Below are positions 57,181-64,000 of a stretch of DNA of 64,000 nucleotides, in pieces. The position numbers were made by a program, and so were the translations under genes. The notes beneath the pieces are model-generated. The model was not told the DNA's origin. It made no database searches and worked only from the letters and a program-made list of their open reading frames with translations. The DNA comes from Sphingomonas sp. (GTDB lineage: Bacteria > Pseudomonadota > Alphaproteobacteria > Sphingomonadales > Sphingomonadaceae): assembly GCF_019635455.1 (NCBI RefSeq), contig NZ_JAHBZJ010000012.1, forward strand, positions 35,143 through 99,142, written 5' to 3'. Position 1 is the stretch's first letter. The number at the start of each line of letters is the position of its first letter.

Positions 57181-57915
57181 TCAGTTCGGATTTTCCACCG
57201 TCTCCGGCTCCGGACGCGGCCGTGGCGGCGGCGGAGGCGGAGGAGACGGTGGCGGTGGCGGTGGCGGAGGCGCGACATAGACCGGCGCCGGTGGGGGCGG
57301 GGGTGGCGGCGCGACATAGACCGGCGGGGGCGGCGGCGGTGGCGGAGGTGGCGGCGCGGGCGGCACATAGGCCGGGCGCTGCACCGGCGCCGGCCGCGCA
57401 TCGGGTTGTGGCGCGGGGCGTGCCATTTGCGGCCGCTCGACCGGGAACTGCCGCTCGGGCCGCTGCATGACCGCGGGCGGTGGCGGTGGCGGTGGTGGTG
57501 GTGGTGGTGGTGGTGGTGGTGGAGCGGGCGGCGCCACATGGACCGGCGGCGGTGGGGCCGGTGGCACATATGCCGGTGCCGGTGCGGGCAAGGGCGCCTG
57601 CGCACGCTGCGGCTCCGGCGCGACATAGGTCGGCCGTTCGACCGGGCCTGGCCGCTCGACACGCGGGCGTGGTGGCGCTGGCGGCGGCGGCGGCGCGTCG
57701 GGCGTCGCTCCCGATACGGTGGGGGCCGGCACCGTCAGCGGCCCGCGGCGCGGCGGCGGGCCATCGCCCTCGCGCTGGATCGGGCGCGATCCCTGCCAGT
57801 CGCGGGGGGGCGTCGGGGCAGGGGGCGGGGGTGCCGCGACCGGTGGCGGTGGCGGTGGTGGTGGCGACCCTGGCCCCGGCCCGATCTTGCCGCCTCCCGG
57901 CGAGATCGCAAGCAT
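57181..57915 (-). pseudogene. 5'-truncated proline-rich protein gene
   Basis: Minus-strand frame coding a Pro-rich low-complexity protein with repeated P-tracts and VYVAPPPPPP-like segments, ending PEPETVENPN. The frame reaches an ATG at 57915 and further to 57984, but no signal peptide or globular start appears. The sequence from about 57.9 kb rightwards is an Rhs fragment on the other strand. The simplest reading is that the 5' end was lost when the Rhs cassette joined here; an intact short gene starting at 57915 is the alternative. Confidence 0.55.
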
Positions 57916-59062
57916 GGGGGTGATGTCGTTCGCTGCAGCGCCCCCGAACGTGCGCGAGTTCGAGTTCGACGACGCGAACCGCATGCGCCTCGTGAAGCAT
58001 GACGGTGTGGTGGCGATGAGCTACCTCTACAACGGCCTGGACGAACGCGTCTACCGGTATGGCAGCGGCATCGCTGTCACCACGCTCTACGACGAGGACG
58101 GCAAGTGGGTCGGCGATTTCGACGTCAACGGCCAGCCGATCCAACAAGTCATCTGGATGGACGATCTGCCTGTGGGCCTGCTGGTCGGCGCGGGCGCGAG
58201 CCAGAAGCTGTTCTACATCGAGGCTGATGCCCTCGGCACGCCTCGTGTGGTGATCGACCCGGATCGCAATGTTGCGGTGTGGCGTTGGGATCTGGCCGGC
58301 GAGGCTTTCGGAGATAGCGCGCCGAACGAGGACGTGGATGGCGATGGCACAGCGTTTGTGTTCGACATGCGCTTCCCGGGGCAGCGATACGACAGTGCGA
58401 CGGGGTTCAACTACAACTACTATCGCGACTACGATCCGACCACTGGCCGTTACCTGGAGTCGGACCCGCTTGGGCTGAACGGCGGTAACAGCACCTATGG
58501 ATATGGCGATGCTTCGCCGCTGATGTACAGTGATCCGGATGGGTTGATCGCTGGTCTCGTTCTTCGAGTGGGTGGGCGTTACCTCCTCCCGAGGCTGGGC
58601 CTACACCTTGGGGCAAAAGCGGCTACTCGTGTCGCGAAAAGACAAATCGCCTTGCATGCAAGGGCGAAAGTCGTAGCGAGAGCGTTCAAGCCAAGGTATG
58701 TTGTCGGGGCAGGTTGTCACGCATCTTCCAAGTTGCTGGGGCAATCTCTTGTAAATGCAGGTGTCGCTCGACCTGCGGGGACGGCAGCGCATCACATTGT
58801 TGCTGGAAGCGCGAAGGCCGCCGGGCCATCTCGACTTGTTCTCAATAGATTCAATATCGGTATCAACGATGCGGTCAACGGCGTATTTTTGCCGGCCAAC
58901 CGGGCTCTTGCTGGAACCACTACTGCAGCAATACACTCAACAGTGCACACAAGAGCATACTATCAAGCAGTTAACCGTGCTCTCTCGGCGGCGACAAGCA
59001 GGACTGAAGCCGAGGCGATCTTGCTTCAGCTTCGCCAAAGACTATTGTCAGGAGGTGTATAA
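57914..59062 (+). CDS. truncated Rhs tip with AHH nuclease toxin domain
   Basis: End part of an Rhs/YD-repeat toxin, about 382 aa from ATG 57914. The frame is open back to 57719 through the antisense of the proline tracts. It has YD-repeat remnants (YLYNGLDERVYRYG), DALGTPRVVIDPDRNVAVWRWD and the Rhs core RYDSATGFNYNYYRDYDPTTGRYLESDPLGL. The variable C-terminus carries the AHH nuclease motif at ~292-294 (GTAAHHIVAGSAKAAG), then NGVFLPANRAL, HSTVHTRAYY. It lacks the large N-terminal shell region, so delivery is doubtful. The Rhs core resembles Xanthomonadaceae sequences by recall. Confidence 0.82.
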   Translation: MGVMSFAAAPPNVREFEFDDANRMRLVKHDGVVAMSYLYNGLDERVYRYGSGIAVTTLYDEDGKWVGDFDVNGQPIQQVIWMDDLPVGLLVGAGASQKLFYIEADALGTPRVVIDPDRNVAVWRWDLAGEAFGDSAPNEDVDGDGTAFVFDMRFPGQRYDSATGFNYNYYRDYDPTTGRYLESDPLGLNGGNSTYGYGDASPLMYSDPDGLIAGLVLRVGGRYLLPRLGLHLGAKAATRVAKRQIALHARAKVVARAFKPRYVVGAGCHASSKLLGQSLVNAGVARPAGTAAHHIVAGSAKAAGPSRLVLNRFNIGINDAVNGVFLPANRALAGTTTAAIHSTVHTRAYYQAVNRALSAATSRTEAEAILLQLRQRLLSGGV

Positions 59063-59593
59063 GTGATCTTCTACGATTTTGTTGGTGAGGAAGGCTACGA
59101 AATTGTTAATCCTTGCAACGAAGAAGATTATGAAAAATTTCTTTTCATGGGCGATAAGCCATGGGGAGCCGTTCCTGTGCGCCTTACAAGAGCGGATTGG
59201 CGTCAAACTGCTCTGCGTTCTGACTTTCCCTGCATAGGGATGGGCGCTCTCATCATGAGGCAAGAAAGCGCCAATGCGCTTGCAGATATCCTTAAAGGGA
59301 ATGGGGAGTGCCTGCCTCTGTTGCTCGAAGACGGTTCTACCTTGAGTGTGTTCAAGGCCCAGGTTATCGATGCGCTCGATAGGGAAGCATCAGATTTGGA
59401 CTTGATCCCTGGAACTGACAGGATCATGTTAATCAATCGCCCCGTGTTTTTTGCAGACAAAGTGAGAGGAGTAGACGTCTTCAGGCTTCCTCATCGTGCA
59501 AGTGCAACATACGTTAGCCAAAGGATTGTTGATCGAGTAAAGGAGCTTGGTCTGAAGGGGATTGCTTTTGAAAAGGTGTGGTCTGCCGAATAG
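59063..59593 (+). CDS. immunity protein, Imm11/DUF1629-like
   Basis: A 176-aa protein directly after the toxin gene; its GTG start has AGGAGG 7 bp upstream, inside the toxin end. The C-terminal half, DVFRLPHRASATYVSQRIVDRVKELGLKGIAFEKV, fits the Imm11/DUF1629 pattern (FR, Y-S, gl-G-F). It is acidic, cytoplasmic and AT-richer than the surroundings. As the gene beside an AHH toxin it most likely neutralises it. The family name is moderate; the immunity role follows from position. Confidence 0.78.
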   Translation: MIFYDFVGEEGYEIVNPCNEEDYEKFLFMGDKPWGAVPVRLTRADWRQTALRSDFPCIGMGALIMRQESANALADILKGNGECLPLLLEDGSTLSVFKAQVIDALDREASDLDLIPGTDRIMLINRPVFFADKVRGVDVFRLPHRASATYVSQRIVDRVKELGLKGIAFEKVWSAE

Positions 59594-59628
59594 CCTTTTT
59601 GCCTGATATTGACCATTGATGTGGCTTC

Positions 59629-59658
59629 GCCAAGTCCGCGCCGAAGCGCGGACTTGGC
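59629..59658 (+). terminator. perfect 13-bp hairpin after immunity gene
   Basis: GCCAAGTCCGCGC, loop CGAA, GCGCGGACTTGGC; a perfect 13-bp GC-rich stem with a tetraloop, 36 bp past the immunity stop. The sequence after it (CATTCTATG) is only weakly U-rich, so it is a stem-loop acting as a terminator or a 3' stabiliser. Confidence 0.55.
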
Positions 59659-59714
59659 CATTCTATGACTAACTTTCCGGGGTTTATCTCTACATCATAG
59701 GGCGTGAATTGACG

Positions 59715-60005
59715 ATGCAGATCAAAGTATCCGAACTTGTAAGATATGGGTCACTGCCAAGAGCAGATGAGGCAGAGCCGGAATTTCTCGAAGGGTTCCA
59801 ATCATTGCTCTTGGATGTTGTAAGGCCAGTGACTGATGAAGAAGCGATTGAGCTTACTAAGCTCCTGGGGCCAGATGATTGCTATGGCATTGCTTGGACG
59901 CTTGTTCATATCATCGAAGAGGCTCCTGGATGGCCGTTGAAGCAGGCTATTCTTGCGGCCCCCGCAGAGTGGGCAGGTGTCTTGGACTCAAGGTCGGCCA
60001 GTTGA
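59715..60005 (+). CDS. small acidic protein, possible orphan immunity gene
   Basis: A 96-aa protein beginning MQIKVSELVRYGSLPRAD, with PEFLEGFQSLLLDVVRPVTDEEAIELTKLL and GIAWTLVHIIEEAPGWP. It is strongly acidic, cytoplasmic and AT-richer. No family is recognised. It lies downstream of an Rhs toxin/immunity pair, a position where orphan immunity genes commonly accumulate. A TTG at 59709 is an alternative start. A terminator follows it. Confidence 0.6.
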   Translation: MQIKVSELVRYGSLPRADEAEPEFLEGFQSLLLDVVRPVTDEEAIELTKLLGPDDCYGIAWTLVHIIEEAPGWPLKQAILAAPAEWAGVLDSRSAS

Positions 60006-60035
60006 ACTGCAGCTAATTACCCTCCGTAACCTTCC

Positions 60036-60067
60036 AAGCCATGGTGCCAGAGGCATCATGGCTTTTT
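60036..60067 (+). terminator. rho-independent terminator
   Basis: AAGCCATG-g-TGCC, loop AGA, GGCA-t-CATGGCTT; a long stem with one symmetric mismatch, then a T-run (TTTTT) overlapping the end of the stem. It closes the immunity/orphan gene unit, 31 bp after the stop at 60005. Confidence 0.85.
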
Positions 60068-60162
60068 ATGCGCGATCTGAGCAATTTCCATGCAGATCGT
60101 CTTTTGTCTTAAGATTACTTCTAGGCCAATTTGTTGCCAGAAAGTCGCGAGGTAATGATTCA

Positions 60163-60555
60163 ATGAATGCACCAACCCTGGATTCCGTCCTGTCGGCAAA
60201 AGCAAAGCTCGAAGAGGAGCTTCGGAATCTGCAACAACAAGAGACCGAGTTGCGCCGGAAAGCCGCCGAGAACGCGTTCTCGGAAGTGATGAGGTTGCTC
60301 GGGCAGTTCTGTCCGCAGTTCACCTCGAAACAGAAAGCCGAGATCGCTGCAGCTGCCGGTGAGAAGGCGCCTTCGAAGCCTAAGAAGTCGGCTGCCGGAG
60401 AAGTCGTACCCAAATACTGGCTCCCCCATACCGGCGAAACCTGGAGTGGCCGGGGGAGGATGCCTCGCTCCTTTGCAGCATATGAAGGCTCGGCTGCACA
60501 CAAGGAATGGATGGCGAAGAATCCGAATGATCGGTTTCCGAAGTTCCCCGGCTGA
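60163..60555 (+). CDS. H-NS-family nucleoid protein
   Basis: A 130-aa H-NS-like DNA-binding protein. Residues ~8-55 form a coiled coil (SVLSAKAKLEEELRNLQQQETELRRKAAENAFSEVM). A Lys-rich linker leads to the C-terminal DNA-binding core KYWLPHTGETWSGRGRMPRSF, matching the TWSGRGRxP signature. H-NS proteins silence AT-rich foreign DNA, and this copy lies inside the AT-richer island. H-NS is more typical of beta/gammaproteobacteria than of sphingomonads, so transfer is likely. Confidence 0.88.
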   Translation: MNAPTLDSVLSAKAKLEEELRNLQQQETELRRKAAENAFSEVMRLLGQFCPQFTSKQKAEIAAAAGEKAPSKPKKSAAGEVVPKYWLPHTGETWSGRGRMPRSFAAYEGSAAHKEWMAKNPNDRFPKFPG

Positions 60556-60712
60556 TTGGTCCGGACGGTGATTGTGTTCTGGGCAAAGCGCAGAGCATAG
60601 GTCTGAAAGGTTCGGTATTTGCCCTATTCGCTGTCACTACGTCGCGTTGCGATACAGCGAAATGATGGCGGGGACACACTGCCCACTGGTTTGACATTCC
60701 AGCGGGCACACC

Positions 60713-60922
60713 ATGATCCCTTCCAACCTCCATGACCCGGCACGCATGACGCCGTCACAGCGACGCGCAGAGGCCGCCGTCCTCCTAGCCTTTGGCCTGT
60801 ATCGCCTGCGTGGCGGCAATGCGCAAGACGGCGCCGTCGGCGTGGCCTCTCCGGTTGGTCTTGGCTTTGGCGCGACACAGCGCGTCCATGTGGACTCCAC
60901 CAACCGGAGTCCACAGGCATGA
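60713..60922 (+). CDS. small recombinase-cassette protein
   Basis: A 69-aa protein, MIPSNLHDPARMTPSQRRAEAA then VLLAFGLYRLRGGNAQ and a C-terminus VDSTNRSPQA. Small proteins opening MTPxQRRAEAAxLLAxGLxRLR are regularly found just before DUF2924 and serine recombinase genes, by recall. The ATG at 60746 is another possible start. Its stop overlaps the next start by 4 bp (ATGA). Function unknown; it is the first gene of the cassette. Confidence 0.7.
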   Translation: MIPSNLHDPARMTPSQRRAEAAVLLAFGLYRLRGGNAQDGAVGVASPVGLGFGATQRVHVDSTNRSPQA

Positions 60923-61389
60923 CACAACCTATCCCTACCGCGGCGACAACCGCATCGATGGCCGCGCGTATCGCCGATCTGGCGAACTGGTCGTGGAGCA
61001 ACCTCACCAAAGAATGGCGCCGACTCTTCGGCAGCGATCCGCCCGTCGCCAATCGACGCTTCGTCGAGAAGCGAATTGCCTACCGCTGGCAGGAGATCGA
61101 GTATGCCAAGACCGACCGGTCGCTGCTTGAGCGCAACCGACGCCGCATTGACGAGTTGATCGCCACCGGCACGCTTATGCGGCAGCGGACTGGCGTCGTT
61201 CCCGTGGCCGGGACAGAACTGCTGCGCATCTACGACGGCGTGGAGCACCGGGTACTTGTAATGCCCGACGGCGAGTTTGAATACGCCGGGAAGCGCTACC
61301 CCAGCCTGTCAATGATCGCCCGGGAGATCACGGGTACCCGGTGGAGCGGTCCGGCATTCTTCGGTCTGCGCAAGGGGCGTGCTCGATGA
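60919..61389 (+). CDS. DUF2924 protein of recombinase cassette
   Basis: A 156-aa DUF2924-type protein: WSNLTKEWRRLFGSDPPVANRRFVEKRIAYRWQEI, TGVVPVAGTELLRIYDGVEHRVLVMPDGEFEYAGKRYPSLSMIAREITGTRWSGPAFFGLRKG. This late half is a conserved module seen beside serine recombinases in alphaproteobacterial elements; it may bind DNA. Overlaps the small gene upstream and the recombinase downstream by 4 bp each, so all are co-translated. Confidence 0.86.
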   Translation: MTQPIPTAATTASMAARIADLANWSWSNLTKEWRRLFGSDPPVANRRFVEKRIAYRWQEIEYAKTDRSLLERNRRRIDELIATGTLMRQRTGVVPVAGTELLRIYDGVEHRVLVMPDGEFEYAGKRYPSLSMIAREITGTRWSGPAFFGLRKGRAR

Positions 61390-62729
61390 ACGCTACCGCA
61401 GCAAGGCGGCAGCGATGCGCTGTGTACACCCGGAAGTCGACCGAAGAAGGCCTCGACCTGGAATACACTTCGCTCGATGCTCAACGCGACGCTGGCGCGG
61501 CGTTCATCGCCAGCCACCGCCTTGAGGGCTGGATTCCTGTCGCGGACGATTACGACGACGGCGGCTTCTCGGGAGCGACACTCAACCGGCCAGCCCTTCA
61601 ACGCCTCATGGCGGACATCAGGGCGGGGCTGATTGACATCGTCGTTGTCTACAAGATCGATCGCCTGACACGGTCACTGTTCGACTTCGCGGAGCTGGTC
61701 AAGGTTTTCGAGGAGTACGGGACGACGTTTGTCTCGGTAACGCAGCAGATCAACACCAAGGACGCGATCGGCAGGATGATGCTCAACGTTCTTCTAGCGT
61801 TCGCCCAGTTCGAGCGCGAGATGACCGCTGAGCGTATCCGCGACAAGTTTGTCGCCAGCAAGAAGAAGGGACTGTGGATGCACGGCATTCCGCCGCTTGG
61901 GTACGACGTCGTCGACCGCCGGCTGGCGATCAACGATGTCGAGGCCGAACAGGTCCGTACTATCTTCCGCCGCTTCGTTGCGTTGGGATCGATTCTCAAG
62001 GTCGTGCAGGAGATCCGCGTGAAAGGCTGGTGCAACAAAACGTGGACGACCAAGGCGGGTAGAGTGATGGTCGGGCAACTCCACGACAAGAGTTCGGTCC
62101 ACAAGATTCTGCACTGCCGGACCTACCTCGGGGAAATGAAGCACCGCGACCAGTACTTCGAGAACACGCATGCGCCGATCATTGACCGCGCCCTTTGGGA
62201 TGAGGCGCACGCCCTCCTGCAAGTCAACTGCCGGGTCCGGGCAGGTGCCTCACGGCGGGGCAAGGTCCATTTCCTGCTGAAGGGCCTGCTGAGTGGCCCG
62301 GACGGCCGTGCCCTGACGCCGTGGCACACCACCAAGGCCAACGGCCGCACCTACCGTTACTACCTGAGCACGCGGGACACGCACGAGGGGCTGGGCACGT
62401 CGGGCCTGCCGCGCCTGCCGGCGGGGGAGCTGGAGGGGGCGGTCGTCGCCCAACTGCGGCGCGTGTTGCGGGCGCCTGAGATGATCGAGGCGATGATCCC
62501 GCAGGCGGTGGCTCTCGACCCGACCCTGGACGAAGCGAAGGTCACGGTCGCCATGACGCAGGTTGACCGGGTGTGGGACCAGCTCTTCCCAGCTGAACAG
62601 GAACGGCTGGTCCGGCTGCTGGTCGAACGGGTCATCGTCTCGCCGACGAACATGGAACTTCGGCTCCGGCCCGGCGGTATCAGTTCTCTCGCCGCCGACG
62701 CCAGCACGACGGCGGGGGCGGTGGCATGA
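61386..62729 (+). CDS. large serine recombinase
   Basis: Site-specific serine recombinase, 447 aa. The resolvase domain (~1-150) has the nucleophile Ser in AVYTRKSTEE and the DGGFSGATLNRPAL and YKIDRLTRSLFDF motifs. The recombinase domain (~160-280) has PPLGYDVVDRRLAIND and a PPLGY-type start. No CxxC zinc-ribbon is seen in the later part, unlike many relatives. A coiled-coil C-terminus follows. It mediates integration and excision of the element; the attachment sites are not identified. Overlaps both neighbours by 4 bp. Confidence 0.92.
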   Translation: MNATAARRQRCAVYTRKSTEEGLDLEYTSLDAQRDAGAAFIASHRLEGWIPVADDYDDGGFSGATLNRPALQRLMADIRAGLIDIVVVYKIDRLTRSLFDFAELVKVFEEYGTTFVSVTQQINTKDAIGRMMLNVLLAFAQFEREMTAERIRDKFVASKKKGLWMHGIPPLGYDVVDRRLAINDVEAEQVRTIFRRFVALGSILKVVQEIRVKGWCNKTWTTKAGRVMVGQLHDKSSVHKILHCRTYLGEMKHRDQYFENTHAPIIDRALWDEAHALLQVNCRVRAGASRRGKVHFLLKGLLSGPDGRALTPWHTTKANGRTYRYYLSTRDTHEGLGTSGLPRLPAGELEGAVVAQLRRVLRAPEMIEAMIPQAVALDPTLDEAKVTVAMTQVDRVWDQLFPAEQERLVRLLVERVIVSPTNMELRLRPGGISSLAADASTTAGAVA

Positions 62730-63157
62730 AAGGGCCGACCCTGGAGGTGTCCGGGCCGGTGGCCGAGGTGGTCGCCAGCGACGGCGGAATGATCCTGAAC
62801 ATCCCGATCGCTCTCCGGCGGCGCAGCGGGCGGCGGGTCGTAGTACCCCAGGGCTCAGAGTTCGAGTCCAAAGGCCGGACTCGAACAGGCGCCACGCCGC
62901 TTCAACTGGCGCTTGCGCGGGGTCACCGCTGGCTCAGGATGCTTGAGGCAGGAGACGCCTCATCGATGAGCGAGATCGCGCGCCGCGAAGGAACCGATCA
63001 CAGCTATGTAGCCCGGCACATCAACCTGACCCTGCTGGCGCCGGACATCGTCGCCGCAATCCTCGACGAGGAACTGCCGGACGGCGTCCGGCTGCATGCC
63101 CTGTCGATCAATCCGCCTGCACTGTGGGGGGAGCAGCGATTGTTGTTGTCCAGATGA
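62726..63157 (+). CDS. HTH-domain accessory protein of recombinase cassette
   Basis: A 143-aa protein whose middle carries a helix-turn-helix: ALARGHRWLRMLEAGDASSMSEIARREGTDHSYVARHINLTLLAPDIVAAIL. The same pattern follows serine recombinases in related cassettes, where it may direct the recombinase or regulate it. The ATG overlaps the recombinase stop by 4 bp. The end LWGEQRLLLSR is near the usual family end. A transposase remnant begins just at its 3' end, so the last codons may be altered. Confidence 0.75.
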   Translation: MKGPTLEVSGPVAEVVASDGGMILNIPIALRRRSGRRVVVPQGSEFESKGRTRTGATPLQLALARGHRWLRMLEAGDASSMSEIARREGTDHSYVARHINLTLLAPDIVAAILDEELPDGVRLHALSINPPALWGEQRLLLSR

Positions 63158-63356
63158 AAACGCGGTGGCCGAGAACTTCTTCAGTGCATTGTAGAAGGAG
63201 TGGATCAAGCGGCGGATCTACCCGAGTCGGGAGACGGCAAGGTCCGTCGTGCTCAACTACATCGAGATGCTCTACAACCCGGTCCGCCGACATGGTTCCG
63301 CCGACGGCGTGTCATCTGTAGAGTTTGAACAGCGCTATGCGCCGAGCGGTTCCTGA
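63153..63356 (+). pseudogene. IS3-family transposase remnant (C-terminal end)
   Basis: Plus frame from 63153 reads DENAVAENFFSAL, a stop (TAG, 63192-63194), then KEWIKRRIYPSRETARSVVLNYIEMLYNPVRRHGSADGVSSVEFEQRYAPSGS and a stop. This is the end of an IS3-type OrfB integrase (NAVAESFF..., YN-x-RRHS-like motif) with one in-frame stop and the rest missing. It is a relic of a degraded insertion sequence. Confidence 0.85.
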
Positions 63357-63380
63357 GTGTCTAGAAACTCTGACCAGTCC
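63357..63380 (+). mobile_element. possible right end of the IS3 remnant
   Basis: TGTCTAGAAACTCTGACCAG-TCCA directly follows the transposase stop. The TGTCTAGA start and CCAGTCCA end resemble an IS3-type terminal inverted repeat. The left end is gone, so the boundary is a guess. Confidence 0.4.
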
Positions 63381-63403
63381 ATTCCCGCCCTCGCTGTGTG
63401 TCT

Positions 63404-64000
63404 CTAGCTTGCATACTCGTACTGCTCCGAGCTGCCTTCGGCAGATTGAGGCGGCAACAGGTCGCTGATGATGAAGACCAATATCAACGGATCGACACCG
63501 GCCGCGCGTGCTAGGTTATCTATCTCGTTAGACAGAGCAACCTCATCACTATTGGCGCTCATGTCAATTAGTACCCGACGCACGGTCTGATGGAACGGGC
63601 TAGCATAGCGAGAAGGGCGTTGGATCAAGCTGGCCACTCTCCGCAAATCGAGTGCGCTAGATGTGAGTGGACCCGTCGATTTGCCGCGCAACGTGGCTCC
63701 GCGAAGTTCATCGGGGGTCTGAGTCTGCACGAAAGTCCCTCCCGATGTGCGCCATAGTGCCACTACAAATTGCATCGACGGGGCAAGTATCACCGTTTTT
63801 CCGATCTGGCTGAGCAGTGGCCAGCACCGATCAATCATAGGCACGGCATCAAATGCAAGTAGTCTCGATCCTTCGGGTGCTTCAATGGAAAGCCCCTCAC
63901 GTACGGCACACCACGCATCAAGCAGAGCTACATCGGCACTATGATCTGTCCAGTTTTCGCGTAGCCAAGCAACCAGCTCGCGCACGCGCTGTATGTCAGA
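63404..64000 (-). CDS. unrecognised protein, partial at window edge
   Basis: Minus-strand frame open to the window end, so the gene start is outside. Within the window a GTG at 63985 starts RELVAWLRENWTDHSADVALLDAWCAV, but the reading continues upstream as SDIQRV, so the real start is probably just past 64000. The product has LLAFDAVPMIDRCWPLLSQIGKTVILAPSM and ends LLPPQSAEGSSEQYEYAS. No family is recognised. Codon use is less GC-biased at the third position than the chromosome genes, like the rest of the island. Confidence 0.55.
   Translation of the reverse strand, partial: SDIQRVRELVAWLRENWTDHSADVALLDAWCAVREGLSIEAPEGSRLLAFDAVPMIDRCWPLLSQIGKTVILAPSMQFVVALWRTSGGTFVQTQTPDELRGATLRGKSTGPLTSSALDLRRVASLIQRPSRYASPFHQTVRRVLIDMSANSDEVALSNEIDNLARAAGVDPLILVFIISDLLPPQSAEGSSEQYEYAS

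Noticed and set aside
57480..57530. Run of simple GGT repeats resembling a microsatellite or CRISPR-like repeat
   Set aside because: It is the antisense of a polyproline tract; there are no spacers and no cas genes.

Overview
The window reads as a chromosomal segment of a GC-rich alphaproteobacterium, most likely a sphingomonad (Sphingomonas or a close relative). Coding density is high. Genes often overlap by 4 bp (ATGA or GTGA). Family content fits that group: an XrtA/PEP-CTERM-type two-component pair beside a sugar transferase, an HWE-type kinase, Do/HtrA beside HflKC, and a CIRCE-controlled groESL. The taxonomic call comes from protein-family recall, not from a computed comparison.

Layout, left half. 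0.2-3.8 kb: a GT4 glycosyltransferase with a C-terminal helical domain, then a GH130-type mannoside phosphorylase/glycosidase. 3.9-5.1 kb: a secreted serine hydrolase. 5.1-10.5 kb, minus strand: a HerA-like ATPase, Do/HtrA protease, HflC and HflK. 10.6-12 kb: Mrp and a CoA-binding protein. 12-14 kb: a kynureninase-like PLP enzyme and tryptophan 2,3-dioxygenase. 14-18.3 kb: an uncharacterised protein, an SLC13-type transporter, DapD and a pyrimidine 5'-nucleotidase. 18.4-20.7 kb: a subtilase autotransporter with a lipobox. 20.7-28.6 kb: an LLM oxidoreductase, two small proteins, a PhoPQ-like two-component system with a PepSY protein, an ABC-F protein, a lipid kinase and an HWE histidine kinase. 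28.6-30 kb: a DUF815 ATPase coupled to an unknown protein.

Layout, right half. 30-37 kb: a TPR protein, PrsR-like and PrsK-like regulators and a TIGR03013-type sugar transferase, probably for exopolysaccharide. 37-39 kb: an HNH protein and a polytopic membrane protein. 39.4-41.5 kb: groESL with promoter, CIRCE and terminator. 41.7-45.8 kb: SppA, a GNAT enzyme, two small hypotheticals and a TRIC/UPF0126 channel. 45.8-46.6 kb: a gene-free stretch with DnaA-box-like sites and short palindromes. 46.6-53.1 kb: a TPR protein, racemase, TSUP exporter, GFA protein, DnaJ and DnaK. 53.3-57.2 kb: a PCu(A)C-like copper protein, hypotheticals, a membrane-anchored LuxR-type protein, a COG4705-like membrane protein, an RluE-like pseudouridine synthase and a small HExxH protein.

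From about 57.9 kb the window becomes an accessory island. A 5'-truncated Rhs tip carrying an AHH nuclease toxin breaks into a proline-rich gene. It is followed by an AT-richer Imm11/DUF1629-like immunity gene, an orphan small gene, an H-NS-like protein, a serine-recombinase cassette (small ORF, DUF2924, recombinase, HTH protein), an IS3-type transposase remnant and an unrecognised gene running off the window.

Protein homeostasis is heavily represented: GroESL, DnaKJ, HtrA, HflKC and SppA. Envelope and polysaccharide work is the second theme: the GT4/GH130 pair, the Prs regulators, the sugar transferase and the autotransporter. No tRNA, rRNA or CRISPR array was seen.
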